From contig CAWIWC010000018.1 in the NCBI GenBank assembly GCA_963839745.1, positions 62,001-126,000 on the forward strand: a stretch of DNA of 64,000 nucleotides, read 5' to 3'. Made by a program: the position numbers and the translations under genes. The DNA comes from JAIBJN01 sp963839745 (GTDB taxonomy: Bacteria; Actinomycetota; Thermoleophilia; Gaiellales; Gaiellaceae). The stretch's first letter is position 1. Each line of letters starts with the position of its first letter. Below, in pieces: positions 21,426 to 29,422 of the stretch. Below the pieces are notes generated by a model. The model worked only from the letters and a program-made list of their open reading frames with translations, searched no databases and was not told the DNA's origin.

Positions 21426-22679
21426 CTACCTCAGGAAGCCCTCGTAGTGGCGCATCATCATCTGCGACTCCATCTGGCGCATGGTGTCGAGCGCGACGCC
21501 CACCACGATGAGGATCGACGTGCCGCCCAGGGCGGCCGAGGTCGCCTGCGAGAACCCGCCGTAGCGGATGAAGAGCGTCGGCAGCGTCGCCACGAGGGCG
21601 AGGTAGAGAGCCCCAGGGAGCGTCAGGCGCGTGAGGACCCGGTCGAGGTACTGCGCCGTCGGCGGGCCAGGCCGGATGCCCGGGATGTAGCCGCCGTGCT
21701 TGCGCAGGTTGTCGGCCTGGTCGATCGGGTTGAACTGCACCGCCGTGTAGAAGTACGTGAAGATCACGATCATGAAGCCCTGCAGCAGCAGGTAGGGCAG
21801 CGCGGTCGGCGAGAAGTTCTCGTTGATGAACGTCTGCGTCTGCGGGAAGAACTGGGCGACGGTGGGCGGGAAGGCCATGATCGCCGCCGCGAAGATGATC
21901 GGGATGACGCCGGCCATGTTCACGCGCAGCGGCATGTAGGTCGAGCCGCCGGCGGTCATGCGGCGGCCCACCATGCGCTTCGCGTACTGGATCGGGATCC
22001 GGCGCTGGCCCTCCTGGACGAAGACGACCGCGACGATGATCGCGAGCGCGATGAGCGGGAACATGAGGCGCTCGTAGGAGTCTCCTGCCCACCATGCGCG
22101 GATGCCGCCCGGCAGCCCGACGAGGATCGAGGCGAAGATCAGGAGCGAGATGCCGTTGCCGACGCCCCGCTTGGTGATCAGCTCGCCCATGAACATGAGC
22201 AGCGTCGAGCCGGCCGTCAGCGAGACGACGATGAGCACGAAGCGCCCGGCGGTCAGGTCGAGCGCGCCCTGGCGGCTGAAGAGGTACGAGTAGCCCATGG
22301 CCTGGAGCGCCGAGAGGACGACAGTCAGGTACCGCGTGTACTGGTTGATCTTGGCGTAGCCGGCCTCCCCCTCCTTCTGGAGCTGCTCCAGACGGGGGAT
22401 CACGACCGTCATCAGCTGCAGGATGATCGAGGCCGTGATGTAGGGCATGATCCCGAGCGCGAAGACGGCGAACTGCGAGAGCGCGCCGCCCGAGAAGATG
22501 TTCAGGAGGCCCAGGATCGTCCCGCCCTGGCCGGAGAAGTACGACTCGATCTGCTCCGAGTCGACGCCCGGGACCGGAATCCAGCTGCCCAGCCGGTAGA
22601 GGGCCAGGATCATCGCCGTGAAGAGCAGGCGGCGGCGAAGCTCGGGGACTCGCCACGCGTTGGTGAGCCAGGAGAACAT
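21426..22679 (-). CDS. secY: Preprotein translocase subunit SecY
   Basis: 417 residues with ten membrane helices. The plug region and signatures are visible: YRLGSWIPVPGVDSEQI, LGIMPYITASIILQLM (SecY motif), KINQYTRYLTVVLSALQAMG and EGQRRIPIQYAKR (cytosolic loop that contacts SecA and the ribosome). It is the pore of the Sec channel with SecE (encoded at 56.1 kb). The ATG directly abuts the rplO stop. Confidence 0.98.
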   Translation of the reverse strand: MFSWLTNAWRVPELRRRLLFTAMILALYRLGSWIPVPGVDSEQIESYFSGQGGTILGLLNIFSGGALSQFAVFALGIMPYITASIILQLMTVVIPRLEQLQKEGEAGYAKINQYTRYLTVVLSALQAMGYSYLFSRQGALDLTAGRFVLIVVSLTAGSTLLMFMGELITKRGVGNGISLLIFASILVGLPGGIRAWWAGDSYERLMFPLIALAIIVAVVFVQEGQRRIPIQYAKRMVGRRMTAGGSTYMPLRVNMAGVIPIIFAAAIMAFPPTVAQFFPQTQTFINENFSPTALPYLLLQGFMIVIFTYFYTAVQFNPIDQADNLRKHGGYIPGIRPGPPTAQYLDRVLTRLTLPGALYLALVATLPTLFIRYGGFSQATSAALGGTSILIVVGVALDTMRQMESQMMMRHYEGFLR

Positions 22680-23327
22680 CTACTCGGCGGTCTCCTCCGT
22701 TGCCTCGGGCTCCTCTGCGGGCGCCTCGTCGGCTGCGGCCTCGGGAGCCTCGGGCTCCTCGGCGGGAGTCTCGGCCGCCTTCTTGCGCGGTCGCTTCTTC
22801 TTCTCTTCGCGCGGCGGGCGCAGCGCCGTGGCGGTGCCGCCGGCCTTCTCGATCTTCTCGCGCGCGGAGGCGGAGAAGAGGTGCGCGGTAACGGTCAGCT
22901 TCTTCTTCAGCTCGCCGTCGCCCAGCACCTTCACGTCGGTGCGCGTGTTCTTGATCAGGCCCTTCTCGACCAGCGCCTCGAGCGTCACCTCGGCGCCGTC
23001 GTCGAAGACGCGCTCGAGGTCGCGCAGGTTGACCGGCACGGTCGACGTGCGGTGCGGGCCGACGGGCATCGCGTCCTTCGAGTACGGGCCGCGCTGCTTC
23101 GGCAGGCGCATGTAGATCGGCATCTGGCCGCCCTCGAAGCCGGGCCGCATCTTGTGCGAGCCCGCGCGGGACTTCTGGCCCTTGATCCCGCGGCCGGAAT
23201 AGCGTCCCTTGCCCGACCCGAGCCCCCGGCCCACGCGCTTGCGGGCCTTGCGCTTCTGCGCCGGCTTCAGGTTCGAGAGGGTGAGCTCGTCGTTCTCGAG
23301 CTTCTCGTTCTTCTGCTCTTCGGGCAT
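22680..23327 (-). CDS. rplO: Ribosomal protein uL15 with acidic C-terminal tail
   Basis: 215 residues against ~145-150 in most bacteria. The uL15 core is clear (LSNLKPAQKRKARKRVGRGL, GIKGQKSRAG, RPGFEGGQMPIYMRLPKQRG). After VTAHLFSASAREKIEKAGGT a basic patch (EEKKKRPRKK) leads into a ~35-residue Ala/Glu/Pro tail (TPAEEPEAPEAAADEAPAEE). The same kind of tail occurs on several other ribosomal proteins in this cluster. uL15 is a late-assembly 50S protein. Tail function is unknown. Confidence 0.97.
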   Translation of the reverse strand: MPEEQKNEKLENDELTLSNLKPAQKRKARKRVGRGLGSGKGRYSGRGIKGQKSRAGSHKMRPGFEGGQMPIYMRLPKQRGPYSKDAMPVGPHRTSTVPVNLRDLERVFDDGAEVTLEALVEKGLIKNTRTDVKVLGDGELKKKLTVTAHLFSASAREKIEKAGGTATALRPPREEKKKRPRKKAAETPAEEPEAPEAAADEAPAEEPEATEETAE

Positions 23328-23329
23328 GG

Positions 23330-23509
23330 CTAGACGTCCTCGACCTTCACGAGGTGGCGGACTTTGCGGAGCATACCCTGGGTCTCCGGGCTGTCTTCGC
23401 GCTCGGTGGACTTGCCGATCCGGCCGAGCCCGAGCGCGCGCAGCGTGCCGCGATGACGCGCCGTCTCGCCGATCTGGCTACGCGTCTGTGTTATCCGCAG
23501 CTTCGCCAC
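23330..23509 (-). CDS. rpmD: Ribosomal protein uL30
   Basis: 59 residues from GTG 23509: VAKLRITQTRSQIGETARHR, then GTLRALGLGRIGKSTERED and a MLRKVRHLVKVEDV end, the standard bacterial L30. The first ten codons overlap the end of rpsE by 32 bp in another frame, which is unusual for two ribosomal protein genes. CGGAGA lies ~9 nt upstream, within rpsE. Confidence 0.95.
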   Translation of the reverse strand: MAKLRITQTRSQIGETARHRGTLRALGLGRIGKSTEREDSPETQGMLRKVRHLVKVEDV

Positions 23510-24146
23510 TATCGTCAGTCTCCGTCGCTGTCTGCTCCTCCGCGGCGGGCTCCTCAGCCACCTGCTCGGCGACCGGTTCCTCGGTCGCGGCGGGCGCCTC
23601 TTCGGGCTCGTCCTTCTTGACCGCGGGGAAGAGGATGTCCTCCACGCGCTTCCCGCGGATGCGGCCGACCTCCTCGGGCCGGCGCAGGCTCTGGAGCCCG
23701 TTCACGGTCGCCTTGAGGAGGTTGATGGGGTTCGGGTTCCCGAGGCTCTTGGCCAGGATGTCGCGGATGCCGGCGAGCTCGAGCACCGCGCGCACGCCGC
23801 CTCCGGCGATGACGCCCGTTCCCTCGCTCGCGGGCCGCAGGAGGACGCGTGCCGCGTCCGAGCGGCCGAGCACCTCGTGGGTGATCGTCTGGCCGTGCTT
23901 CGGCACCTGGAAAAGGTTCTTCTTGGCGTCGTCCACGGCCTTGGAGATCGCGAGCGGAACCTCGCGCGCCTTGCCGTAGCCGACACCGACGCGGTCGACC
24001 TCGTCCCCGATCACGACGAGCGCCGTGAACGAGAAGCGCCGGCCGCCCTTCACGACCTTGGCGACGCGGTTGATCTCGACCACGCGCTCCTTCAGCTCGC
24101 GGGCGTCGATCTCGCGGTCACGCACCTGCCTGGCGTTGATTGCCAT
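23478..24146 (-). CDS. rpsE: Ribosomal protein uS5 with acidic C-terminal tail
   Basis: 222 residues against ~165-200 usually. The double-stranded RNA-binding domain (ELKERVVEINRVAKVVKGGR, FSFTALVVIGDEVDRVGVGY) and the second domain (LRPASEGTGVIAGGGVRAVL) are intact. After RVEDILFP a ~48-residue acidic Ala/Glu/Thr tail (KKDEPEEAPAATEEPVAEQV...) follows. Its last 32 bp encode the start of rpmD in another frame. uS5 sits near the decoding centre and mRNA entry. Confidence 0.97.
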   Translation of the reverse strand: MAINARQVRDREIDARELKERVVEINRVAKVVKGGRRFSFTALVVIGDEVDRVGVGYGKAREVPLAISKAVDDAKKNLFQVPKHGQTITHEVLGRSDAARVLLRPASEGTGVIAGGGVRAVLELAGIRDILAKSLGNPNPINLLKATVNGLQSLRRPEEVGRIRGKRVEDILFPAVKKDEPEEAPAATEEPVAEQVAEEPAAEEQTATETDDSGEAADNTDA

Positions 24147-24503
24147 CTAGAAGCTCAGTCCTCCCTCGCGTGCTCCGTCGGCGAGCGCCTTCACGCGCCC
24201 GTGGTACAGGTAGCCGCCGCGATCGAAGACGACGGACTCGATGCCGGCCTTCTTCGCGGCCGCGGCGAGCTTCTTGCCGACCTCGGCCGCCTGCTCGCTC
24301 TTCGATCCCTTGAAGCTCTTGGCGAGCCCGGTGTGGCTCGCGTACGCCAGCGTCTTGCCCTCGAGGTCGTCGATCAGCTGCGCCTCGATGCCGCGGTTCG
24401 AGCGGAACACGGCCAGGCGCGGACGCTCGGCCGTGCCGACGATCTTGCGGCGGACGCGTCGATGGCGGCGCTCGCGTGCCTGGCGGACGGTCAGCGTGGG
24501 CAT
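24147..24503 (-). CDS. rplR: Ribosomal protein uL18
   Basis: 118 residues. The basic start (VRQARERRHRRVRRKIVGTA) is followed by ERPRLAVFRSNRGIEAQLID, ASHTGLAKSF and the typical end VVFDRGGYLYHGRVKALADG ahead of GAREGGLSF. It binds 5S rRNA in the central protuberance. The stop abuts the rpsE ATG, and the start overlaps the rplF stop by one base. Confidence 0.98.
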   Translation of the reverse strand: MPTLTVRQARERRHRRVRRKIVGTAERPRLAVFRSNRGIEAQLIDDLEGKTLAYASHTGLAKSFKGSKSEQAAEVGKKLAAAAKKAGIESVVFDRGGYLYHGRVKALADGAREGGLSF

Positions 24504-25036
24504 CAGGCCCGCTTCCCGACCTTGCGGCGCACGTATTCGCCGGCGTAGCGAATCCCCTTGCCCTTGTAGGGCTCGGGCGGGCGAACGGCGCGGATCTCGG
24601 CCGCGACCTGGCCGACGCGCTGCTTGTCGATGCCCTTGACGATCACCTGGGTCGGCACCGGCACGTCGAACGAGATGCCGTCTGGCGCCTTCATCACGAC
24701 CGGGTGCGAGTAGCCGACGTTCAGCTCCAGGTCGGCGCCCCGCATGGACGCGCGGTAGCCGACGCCCTGGATCTCGAGCGCCTTCTCGAAGCCCTTCGTC
24801 ACGCCCTCGACCATGTTCGCGACCAGCGAGCGCGTCAGCCCGTGGAGCGCGCGGTCCTCGCCGCGGTCGGTCGGGCGGGTGACCACGATCTCGCCGTCCG
24901 CCTGCTCGATCGTGATGCGCGGCGGCACCTGCTGGGCGAGCTCGCCGAGTGGGCCGTTCACCATCACGCGCCCAGGGGAGAGCGAGACGGAGACTCCGGC
25001 CGGAAGTTCGATGGGCTTCTTACCGATTCGGGACAC
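24503..25036 (-). CDS. rplF: Ribosomal protein uL6
   Basis: 177 residues. MSRIGKKPIELPAGVSVSLS opens the protein. The second half contains GVGYRASMRGADLELNVGYS and the C-terminal EPYKGKGIRYAGEYVRRKVG signature. It is a 50S protein at the base of the L7/L12 stalk. It lies 6 bp after rpsH. Confidence 0.98.
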   Translation of the reverse strand: MSRIGKKPIELPAGVSVSLSPGRVMVNGPLGELAQQVPPRITIEQADGEIVVTRPTDRGEDRALHGLTRSLVANMVEGVTKGFEKALEIQGVGYRASMRGADLELNVGYSHPVVMKAPDGISFDVPVPTQVIVKGIDKQRVGQVAAEIRAVRPPEPYKGKGIRYAGEYVRRKVGKRA

Positions 25037-25042
25037 AGGCGA

Positions 25043-25438
25043 TTACCAGACGAAGCACACCACTTCGCCGCCGACGCCGAGCTCCTGCGCCGTGCGGCTC
25101 GTGACGAGACCATTGGACGTGGACATGATCGCCGTGCCCATCCCGCCGAGGACGCGCGGGAGGCGGTCCTTGCGGGCGTAGACGCGGCGTCCGGGCTTGG
25201 ACACGCGGCGCAGGTCGGTGATGACGCGCTCGCGGCTCCGCCCGTACTTGAGCTCGATGACCAGGGTATCGAAGGCCTCTCCGCGCTCGACGCGGTAGTC
25301 CTTGATGTACCCCTCGTCCTTGAGGACGCGCGCGATCTCGACCTTCATCCGGGACGAAGGCATCGACGTCGTCTCGTGGAGCGCGCGGTTCGCGTTCCGG
25401 ATCCGGGTGAGCATGTCGGAGACGGGATCGGTCAGCAT
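25043..25438 (-). CDS. rpsH: Ribosomal protein uS8
   Basis: 131 residues from ATG 25438 (MLTDPVSDMLTRIRNANRAL). It includes PSSRMKVEIARVLKDEGYI and the C-terminal KDRLPRVLGGMGTAIMSTSN, GLVTSRTAQELGVGGEVVCF signature that binds 16S rRNA helix 21. In E. coli S8 represses the spc operon; no S8-like target was recognised here. Confidence 0.98.
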   Translation of the reverse strand: MLTDPVSDMLTRIRNANRALHETTSMPSSRMKVEIARVLKDEGYIKDYRVERGEAFDTLVIELKYGRSRERVITDLRRVSKPGRRVYARKDRLPRVLGGMGTAIMSTSNGLVTSRTAQELGVGGEVVCFVW

Positions 25439-25449
25439 CGTTCCACCCC

Positions 25450-25635
25450 CTACCAGCTCGACTTGGTCATGCCGGGGATGAAGCCCTCGTGCGCGAGCTC
25501 GCGCAGGCAGATCCGGCAGAGGCCGAACTTCTTGTAGACAGCGCGAGGGCGCCCGCACCGGTTGCACCGGGTGTAGGCCCGCGTCTTGTACTTCTGCGGG
25601 CGGGCGGCCTTCGCGATCAGGCTCTTCTTGGCCAT
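25450..25635 (-). CDS. rpsZ: Ribosomal protein uS14, zinc-binding short form
   Basis: 61 residues, the short C+ form of uS14: MAKKSLIAKAARPQKYKTRA, then CNRCGRPRAVYKKFGLCRIC with the four zinc ligands, and LRELAHEGFIPGMTKSSW. This form is usual in actinobacteria at the spc locus; zinc-free paralogues are induced under zinc starvation elsewhere. Confidence 0.98.
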   Translation of the reverse strand: MAKKSLIAKAARPQKYKTRAYTRCNRCGRPRAVYKKFGLCRICLRELAHEGFIPGMTKSSW

Positions 25636-25646
25636 GCTCCTCCTAC

Positions 25647-26225
25647 TCAGTCCTCGTTGCGGAACGGGAGGCCGAGGCCGCGCAGGAGCGCAAGCCCTTC
25701 CTCGTCCGTCTTGGCGGAGGTCGTGATGACGACGTCGAGGCCGCGGACCTCCTGGATGTCGTCGTAGTTGATCTCCGGGAAGATGATCTGCTCGCGGATG
25801 CCGATCGAGTAGTTCCCGCGCCCGTCGAAGCTCGCCGGCGAAAGGCCGCGGAAGTCGCGGATGCGCGGAAGCGCGATCGAGACGAGGCGGTCCAGGAACT
25901 CGTACATGCGGACGCCGCGCAGCGTCGCCTTCGCGCCGATGGGCATCCCCTCACGGATCTTGAAGCCTGCGATCGACTTCTTCGCGCGCGTGATCTGGGC
26001 GCGTTGCCCCGTGATCGTGGTCAGCTCCTCGACGGCGTTGTCGAGAGTCTTGGCGTTGGTCTTCGCTTCGCCGACGCCCATGTTCACGGTGATCTTCTCG
26101 ATGCGCGGGACCTGCATGACCGAGCTGAACTCGAGCTGGTCCTTGAGCGCGGAGCGGAGCTCCTGCTCGTAGCGCGTCTTGAGGCGCGGGGCGTAGCCGT
26201 TCTGCTGCTTGGTCTTCGTGGCCAT
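25647..26225 (-). CDS. rplE: Ribosomal protein uL5
   Basis: 192 residues from ATG 26225. It contains VMQVPRIEKITVNMGVGEAK, IAGFKIREGMPIGAKATLRG, LPRIRDFRGLSPASFDGRGN and EINYDDIQEVRGLDVVITTS, all standard. It binds 5S rRNA and contacts the P-site tRNA. The start overlaps the rplX stop (TGATG). Confidence 0.98.
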   Translation of the reverse strand: MATKTKQQNGYAPRLKTRYEQELRSALKDQLEFSSVMQVPRIEKITVNMGVGEAKTNAKTLDNAVEELTTITGQRAQITRAKKSIAGFKIREGMPIGAKATLRGVRMYEFLDRLVSIALPRIRDFRGLSPASFDGRGNYSIGIREQIIFPEINYDDIQEVRGLDVVITTSAKTDEEGLALLRGLGLPFRNED

Positions 26226-26596
26226 CAGCGGTCGAGCACCTCCCCGCAGTCCGCGCGCTTGCAGACGCGCACCTTGACGCGCCCGTCCTTGGACTCGCGG
26301 TACTCGTAGCCGACGCGCGTCGCGCGGTTGCACGTCGGGCAGACGACCATGACGTTCGAGACCTCGATCGCGGCCGAGACATCGAAGACGCCGCCGGGCT
26401 GGATCTGCGTCTGGCCCATCCGGCTCGAGTCCTTCATCGGGCGCGGCTTGCGGTGCCGCTTGACGACGTTCAGGTTCTCGACGATCACGCGGCGCCTCTT
26501 CGGGTCCGCCTCGATGATGCGGCCCTGCTTGCCGCGGTCCTTGCCCGTCAGGACCTGGACGACGTCGCCCTTGCGAATTTTCATGGCCTGCGCCAC
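26225..26596 (-). CDS. rplX: Ribosomal protein uL24
   Basis: 123 residues from GTG 26596, chosen because GGAGGT lies 9 nt upstream; ATG 26584 is the alternative. The KOW motif is MKIRKGDVVQVLTGKDRGKQ GRI. The remainder includes GGVFDVSAAIEVSNVMVVCP and, unusually, four cysteines spaced as a possible zinc site (CPTC...CKRADC). It initiates 50S assembly. Confidence 0.97.
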   Translation of the reverse strand: MAQAMKIRKGDVVQVLTGKDRGKQGRIIEADPKRRRVIVENLNVVKRHRKPRPMKDSSRMGQTQIQPGGVFDVSAAIEVSNVMVVCPTCNRATRVGYEYRESKDGRVKVRVCKRADCGEVLDR

Positions 26597-26597
26597 G

Positions 26598-26966
26598 TCA
26601 CAACACCTCCGGCGCGAGTGAGACGATCTTCATGAAGTTCTTCTCGCGCAGCTCGCGGGCGACGGGCCCGAAGATGCGCGTGCCACGCGGGTTGTTCTGC
26701 GCGTCGATGATCACGGCCGCGTTCTCGTCGAACGCGATCGAGGTGCCGTCGTCGCGGCCGAACGGCTTCTTCGTCCGGACGACGACCGCCTTCACGACCT
26801 CGCCCTTCTTGATCGTGCCCTGCGGGGTCGCGGTCTTGACCGTCCCGACGATGATGTCGCCCACCCGCGCGTAGCGGCGGTGGGAGCCGCCGAGCACGCG
26901 GATGCACAGGAGCGTGCGGGCTCCGGTGTTGTCGGCGACGCGGAGTCGGGATTCCTGCTGGATCAC
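26598..26966 (-). CDS. rplN: Ribosomal protein uL14
   Basis: 122 residues, MIQQESRLRVADNTGARTLL, with the L14 signature region RVGDIIVGTVKTATPQGTIK, KGEVVKAVVVRTKKPFGRDD and GTRIFGPVARELREKNFMKI. It lies at the subunit interface and contacts 16S helix 14. The start ATG overlaps the rpsQ stop by one base. Confidence 0.98.
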   Translation of the reverse strand: MIQQESRLRVADNTGARTLLCIRVLGGSHRRYARVGDIIVGTVKTATPQGTIKKGEVVKAVVVRTKKPFGRDDGTSIAFDENAAVIIDAQNNPRGTRIFGPVARELREKNFMKIVSLAPEVL

Positions 26967-27793
26967 TACTTGGCTTCCTCCAGGACCTCAGCAAGGCGCC
27001 AGGACTTCGTCTTGGAGATCGGGCGCGACTCGATCACGCGCACCACGTCCCCGAGCTTGGCCACGTTCGCCTCGTCGTGGGCGTGCAGCCTCGTCGAGCG
27101 CCTGACGATCTTCTTGTAGACCGGGTGCGGCTTCACCATGTCGACGCGGACGACGATCGTCTTGTCCATCGCCGCCGAGACGACGATGCCGCGACGCTCC
27201 TTGCGCGTGCCACGGGCGTGCTCGGGCTTCGGCAGCCGCACGATCGGCTTGCGCTGAGACGGCTTCTCGCGCGCGGGCTTCGAGCGCTTGCGGCGCTCGG
27301 AGCGCGGGACGCGCTTCCGCTTCTTCTTGGGCTCTGCGACGGGCGCGGCGGGCGCTGCCTCGGCTGCAGGAGCCTCGGCTACCGGCTCGTCGGCCGGCGC
27401 CTCCTCGGCTGCCGGCTCTGCCTCGGCTGCGGGCTCCTCGGGCGTGGGCTCCTCTGCCGGGGCCTCCTCGGCCGTCGCCTCGGGCTCGGCCTCCGCCTCG
27501 GCTGCGGGCTCCTCGGGAGCAGGCTCCTCTGCCGGGGCCTCCTCGGCCTCCGCGGCGGGCTCCGCCTCGGCGACCGGCTCCTCGGCGGGCGCCTCCTCGG
27601 CGACCGGCTCGGAAGCAGGCTCCTCAGCGGGCGCCTCCTCGGGTGCTTCCTCCGGGGCAGCCTCGGCCTCGGGCTCCTCGGCGGGAGCCTCGTCCTCGGC
27701 AGCAGGGGTCGCCTCGGCCTCCGGCTCCTCGGCCGGAGTCTCCTCGACCTGCTCCTGTGTCTCCTCGTCCTTCTTTTTCCTCGGTCTGGCCAT
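26966..27793 (-). CDS. rpsQ: Ribosomal protein uS17 with ~200-residue N-terminal extension
   Basis: 275 residues against ~80-95 for normal uS17. The S17 fold is confined to residues ~199-275 (ERRGIVVSAAMDKTIVVRVD, VYKKIVRRSTRLHAHDEAN, GDVVRVIESRPISKTKSWRL). It is preceded by residues ~9-154, almost pure Ala/Glu/Pro in irregular repeats of EEAPAEEP type, and a basic linker at ~155-198 (EPKKKRKRVPRSERRKRSKP). The ATG at 27793 abuts the rpmC stop and has GGAGAGAAGG upstream, so the long form looks genuine. An internal GTG near residue 185 lacks a ribosome-binding site. Function of the extension is unknown. Confidence 0.93.
   Translation of the reverse strand: MARPRKKKDEETQEQVEETPAEEPEAEATPAAEDEAPAEEPEAEAAPEEAPEEAPAEEPASEPVAEEAPAEEPVAEAEPAAEAEEAPAEEPAPEEPAAEAEAEPEATAEEAPAEEPTPEEPAAEAEPAAEEAPADEPVAEAPAAEAAPAAPVAEPKKKRKRVPRSERRKRSKPAREKPSQRKPIVRLPKPEHARGTRKERRGIVVSAAMDKTIVVRVDMVKPHPVYKKIVRRSTRLHAHDEANVAKLGDVVRVIESRPISKTKSWRLAEVLEEAK
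27330..27770 (-). repeat. Low-complexity imperfect repeats encoding the acidic uS17 extension
   Basis: On the plus strand the segment consists of short units such as CTCCTCGGC, GGCGCCTCCTCGG and GGCTCCTCGG in irregular order, encoding Glu-Glu-Ala-Pro-Ala-type units on the minus strand. Repeat slippage or recombination could change its length between strains. Confidence 0.7.
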
Positions 27794-27997
27794 CTACCTT
27801 CTCTCCAACGAGTTCTGTCGTTCCGCCTGGACCGTCAGGATCCGGGCGATGTCACGCTTTGCGAGCGAGAGGCGCGCGCTGTTGTCGAGCGCGCCCGTCG
27901 CCATCTGAAAGCGAAGGTTGAACAGGTTCTCCCTGCTCTCGGCGAGGCGCCTCACGAGCTCCTCGTCGGACATGTCCCTGAGGTCTCTAGCCTTCAA
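27794..27997 (-). CDS. rpmC: Ribosomal protein uL29
   Basis: 67 residues, MKARDLRDMSDEELVRRLAE, then ENLFNLRFQMATGALDNSAR and a terminal ILTVQAERQN helix: the two-helix L29 fold at the exit tunnel. The start overlaps the rplP stop by 11 bp, and its stop abuts the rpsQ ATG. Confidence 0.97.
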   Translation of the reverse strand: MKARDLRDMSDEELVRRLAESRENLFNLRFQMATGALDNSARLSLAKRDIARILTVQAERQNSLERR

Positions 27998-28412
27998 AGA
28001 GATCAGCCTCCCGCTTTACGAACTTCGTCTTGACGGGGAGCTTCATCGACGCGAGGCGCAAGGCGTCGCGCGCGAGCGGCTCCGGCACCCCGGACAGCTC
28101 GAACATGACGCGGCCGGGCTTGACGACGGCCACCCAGTGCTCGGGCGAGCCCTTGCCGGAGCCCATGCGGGTCTCGGCGGGCTTCTGCGTCACGGGCTTG
28201 TCGGGGAAGACGTTGATCCACACCTTGCCGCCACGCTTGATGTGGCGGGTCATGGCGATTCGGGCCGCCTCGATCTGGCGGTTGGTGATCCACGCCGGCT
28301 CGAGGGCCTTGAGGCCGAAGTCGCCGAAGTTGACCTGCTGCTGGCCCTTGGCGGCGCCACGCCGGCGCCCGCGGTGCTGCTTGCGGAACTTGGTCTTGCG
28401 CGGCATCAGCAT
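27987..28412 (-). CDS. rplP: Ribosomal protein uL16
   Basis: 141 residues, MLMPRKTKFRKQHRGRRRGA; an ATG two codons in (28406) is the start used in most bacteria. Signatures: NRQIEAARIAMTRHIKRGGK, VWINVFPDKPVTQKPAETRM, GSGKGSPEHWVAVVKPGRVM. It organises the A-site region of the 50S subunit. The start overlaps the rpsC stop by one base. Confidence 0.98.
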   Translation of the reverse strand: MLMPRKTKFRKQHRGRRRGAAKGQQQVNFGDFGLKALEPAWITNRQIEAARIAMTRHIKRGGKVWINVFPDKPVTQKPAETRMGSGKGSPEHWVAVVKPGRVMFELSGVPEPLARDALRLASMKLPVKTKFVKREADLFEG

Positions 28413-29422
28413 CAGGACTCACCCCCCTGCTCCTCGGCCGGCGGGGCCTCGGGCGTTGCCGGGGCCTCGGGCGTTGCCGGGGCCTCGGGGGCCTCAGCCT
28501 CGGGAGCCAGAGCCTCGGGAGCCTCTGCAGGCGGGGTCTCCGCCGGCGGCGCCTCCGCCTCGGGCGTGGGCTGCTGGGCCTCGCGCGGCTCGCCGTCGCG
28601 GCCCTGCTGGGGCCGACGGCGCTGGCCGCGGCGCGGAGGGCGGCCGACAGGGCCGAGACCCTCGCGGTCGCCGCCGCGGCGCCCACCCTCGCGGGCTGCG
28701 CCCAGACCGTCGCGGCGTCCGCCCTTGCGGCGCGCCTGGTCCTGCTCGCCCAGCCGGCCGGCAGCGCCACGGTCGGCGCCCGTGTCGAAGCCCTCCGGCA
28801 TGATCTCGCCCTTGTTGATCCAGACCTTCACGCCGATCCGGCCGAAGGTCGTCTTCGCCTCGGCGAAGCCGTAGTCGATGTCGGCGCGCAGGGTGTGCAG
28901 CGGGACGCGCCCCTCGGAGTAGGTCTCCGAGCGGGACATCTCCGCGCCGCCCAGGCGGCCGCCACAGGTGATCTTCACGCCCTTGGCGCCCGAGCGGATC
29001 GCCGAGGCGAGCGAGCGCTTCATCGCGCGGCGGAAGCTCACGCGGTTCTCGAGCTGCTCGGCGATCGACTGCGCCACGAGCTTCGCGTCGAGCTCGGGCC
29101 GCTTGATCTCGTTGATGTTGATCTGGACGTTCTTGTGCGTCATGCCGTGGATCTCGCGCCGCAGCGCGTCGACCTCGGCACCCGACTTCCCGATGACGAT
29201 CCCCGGCCTTGCCGTGTAGATGTCGATCGTGATCCGCTGCTTGTCCTTGCGGATCAGGATGTCGGAGAGACCCGCGTGGCCGAGCTTCCCGTAGATGTGC
29301 CTGCGGATGTTGACGTCTTCGATGATGTACGCCGGGAACTCCTTGGTGCCCACGTACCAGTTGGACTTCCAGTCGTGGATGACGCCGACGCGCAGCCCGC
29401 CGGGATGAACCTTCTGGCCCAC
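28412..29422 (-). CDS. rpsC: Ribosomal protein uS3 with 125-residue C-terminal extension
   Basis: 336 residues against ~210-275 usually. The core (MGQKVHPGGLRVGVIHDWKS, KH domain ARPGIVIGKSGAEVDALRRE, and SETYSEGRVPLHTLRADIDY, VKVWINKGEIMPEG) ends near residue 211. Then comes an Arg/Gly-rich stretch (RRGGDREGLGPVGRPPRRGQ) and a final ~50 residues of Ala/Glu/Pro repeats (EAPATPEAPATPEAPPAEEQ). uS3 lies at the mRNA entry and helicase site, so the tail would hang at the solvent side of the entry channel (inference). Confidence 0.95.
   Translation of the reverse strand: MGQKVHPGGLRVGVIHDWKSNWYVGTKEFPAYIIEDVNIRRHIYGKLGHAGLSDILIRKDKQRITIDIYTARPGIVIGKSGAEVDALRREIHGMTHKNVQININEIKRPELDAKLVAQSIAEQLENRVSFRRAMKRSLASAIRSGAKGVKITCGGRLGGAEMSRSETYSEGRVPLHTLRADIDYGFAEAKTTFGRIGVKVWINKGEIMPEGFDTGADRGAAGRLGEQDQARRKGGRRDGLGAAREGGRRGGDREGLGPVGRPPRRGQRRRPQQGRDGEPREAQQPTPEAEAPPAETPPAEAPEALAPEAEAPEAPATPEAPATPEAPPAEEQGGES

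Noticed and set aside
27330..27770. CRISPR-like array
   Set aside because: The repetition is short, irregular and in frame with rpsQ. There are no constant repeats with unique spacers anywhere in the window.
27077..28033. Plus-strand ORF rich in Leu/Gly/Arg opposite rpsQ (318 codons)
   Set aside because: It mirrors the Ala/Glu/Pro repeats of the uS17 extension. It has no start context, and its composition simply reflects the repeat.
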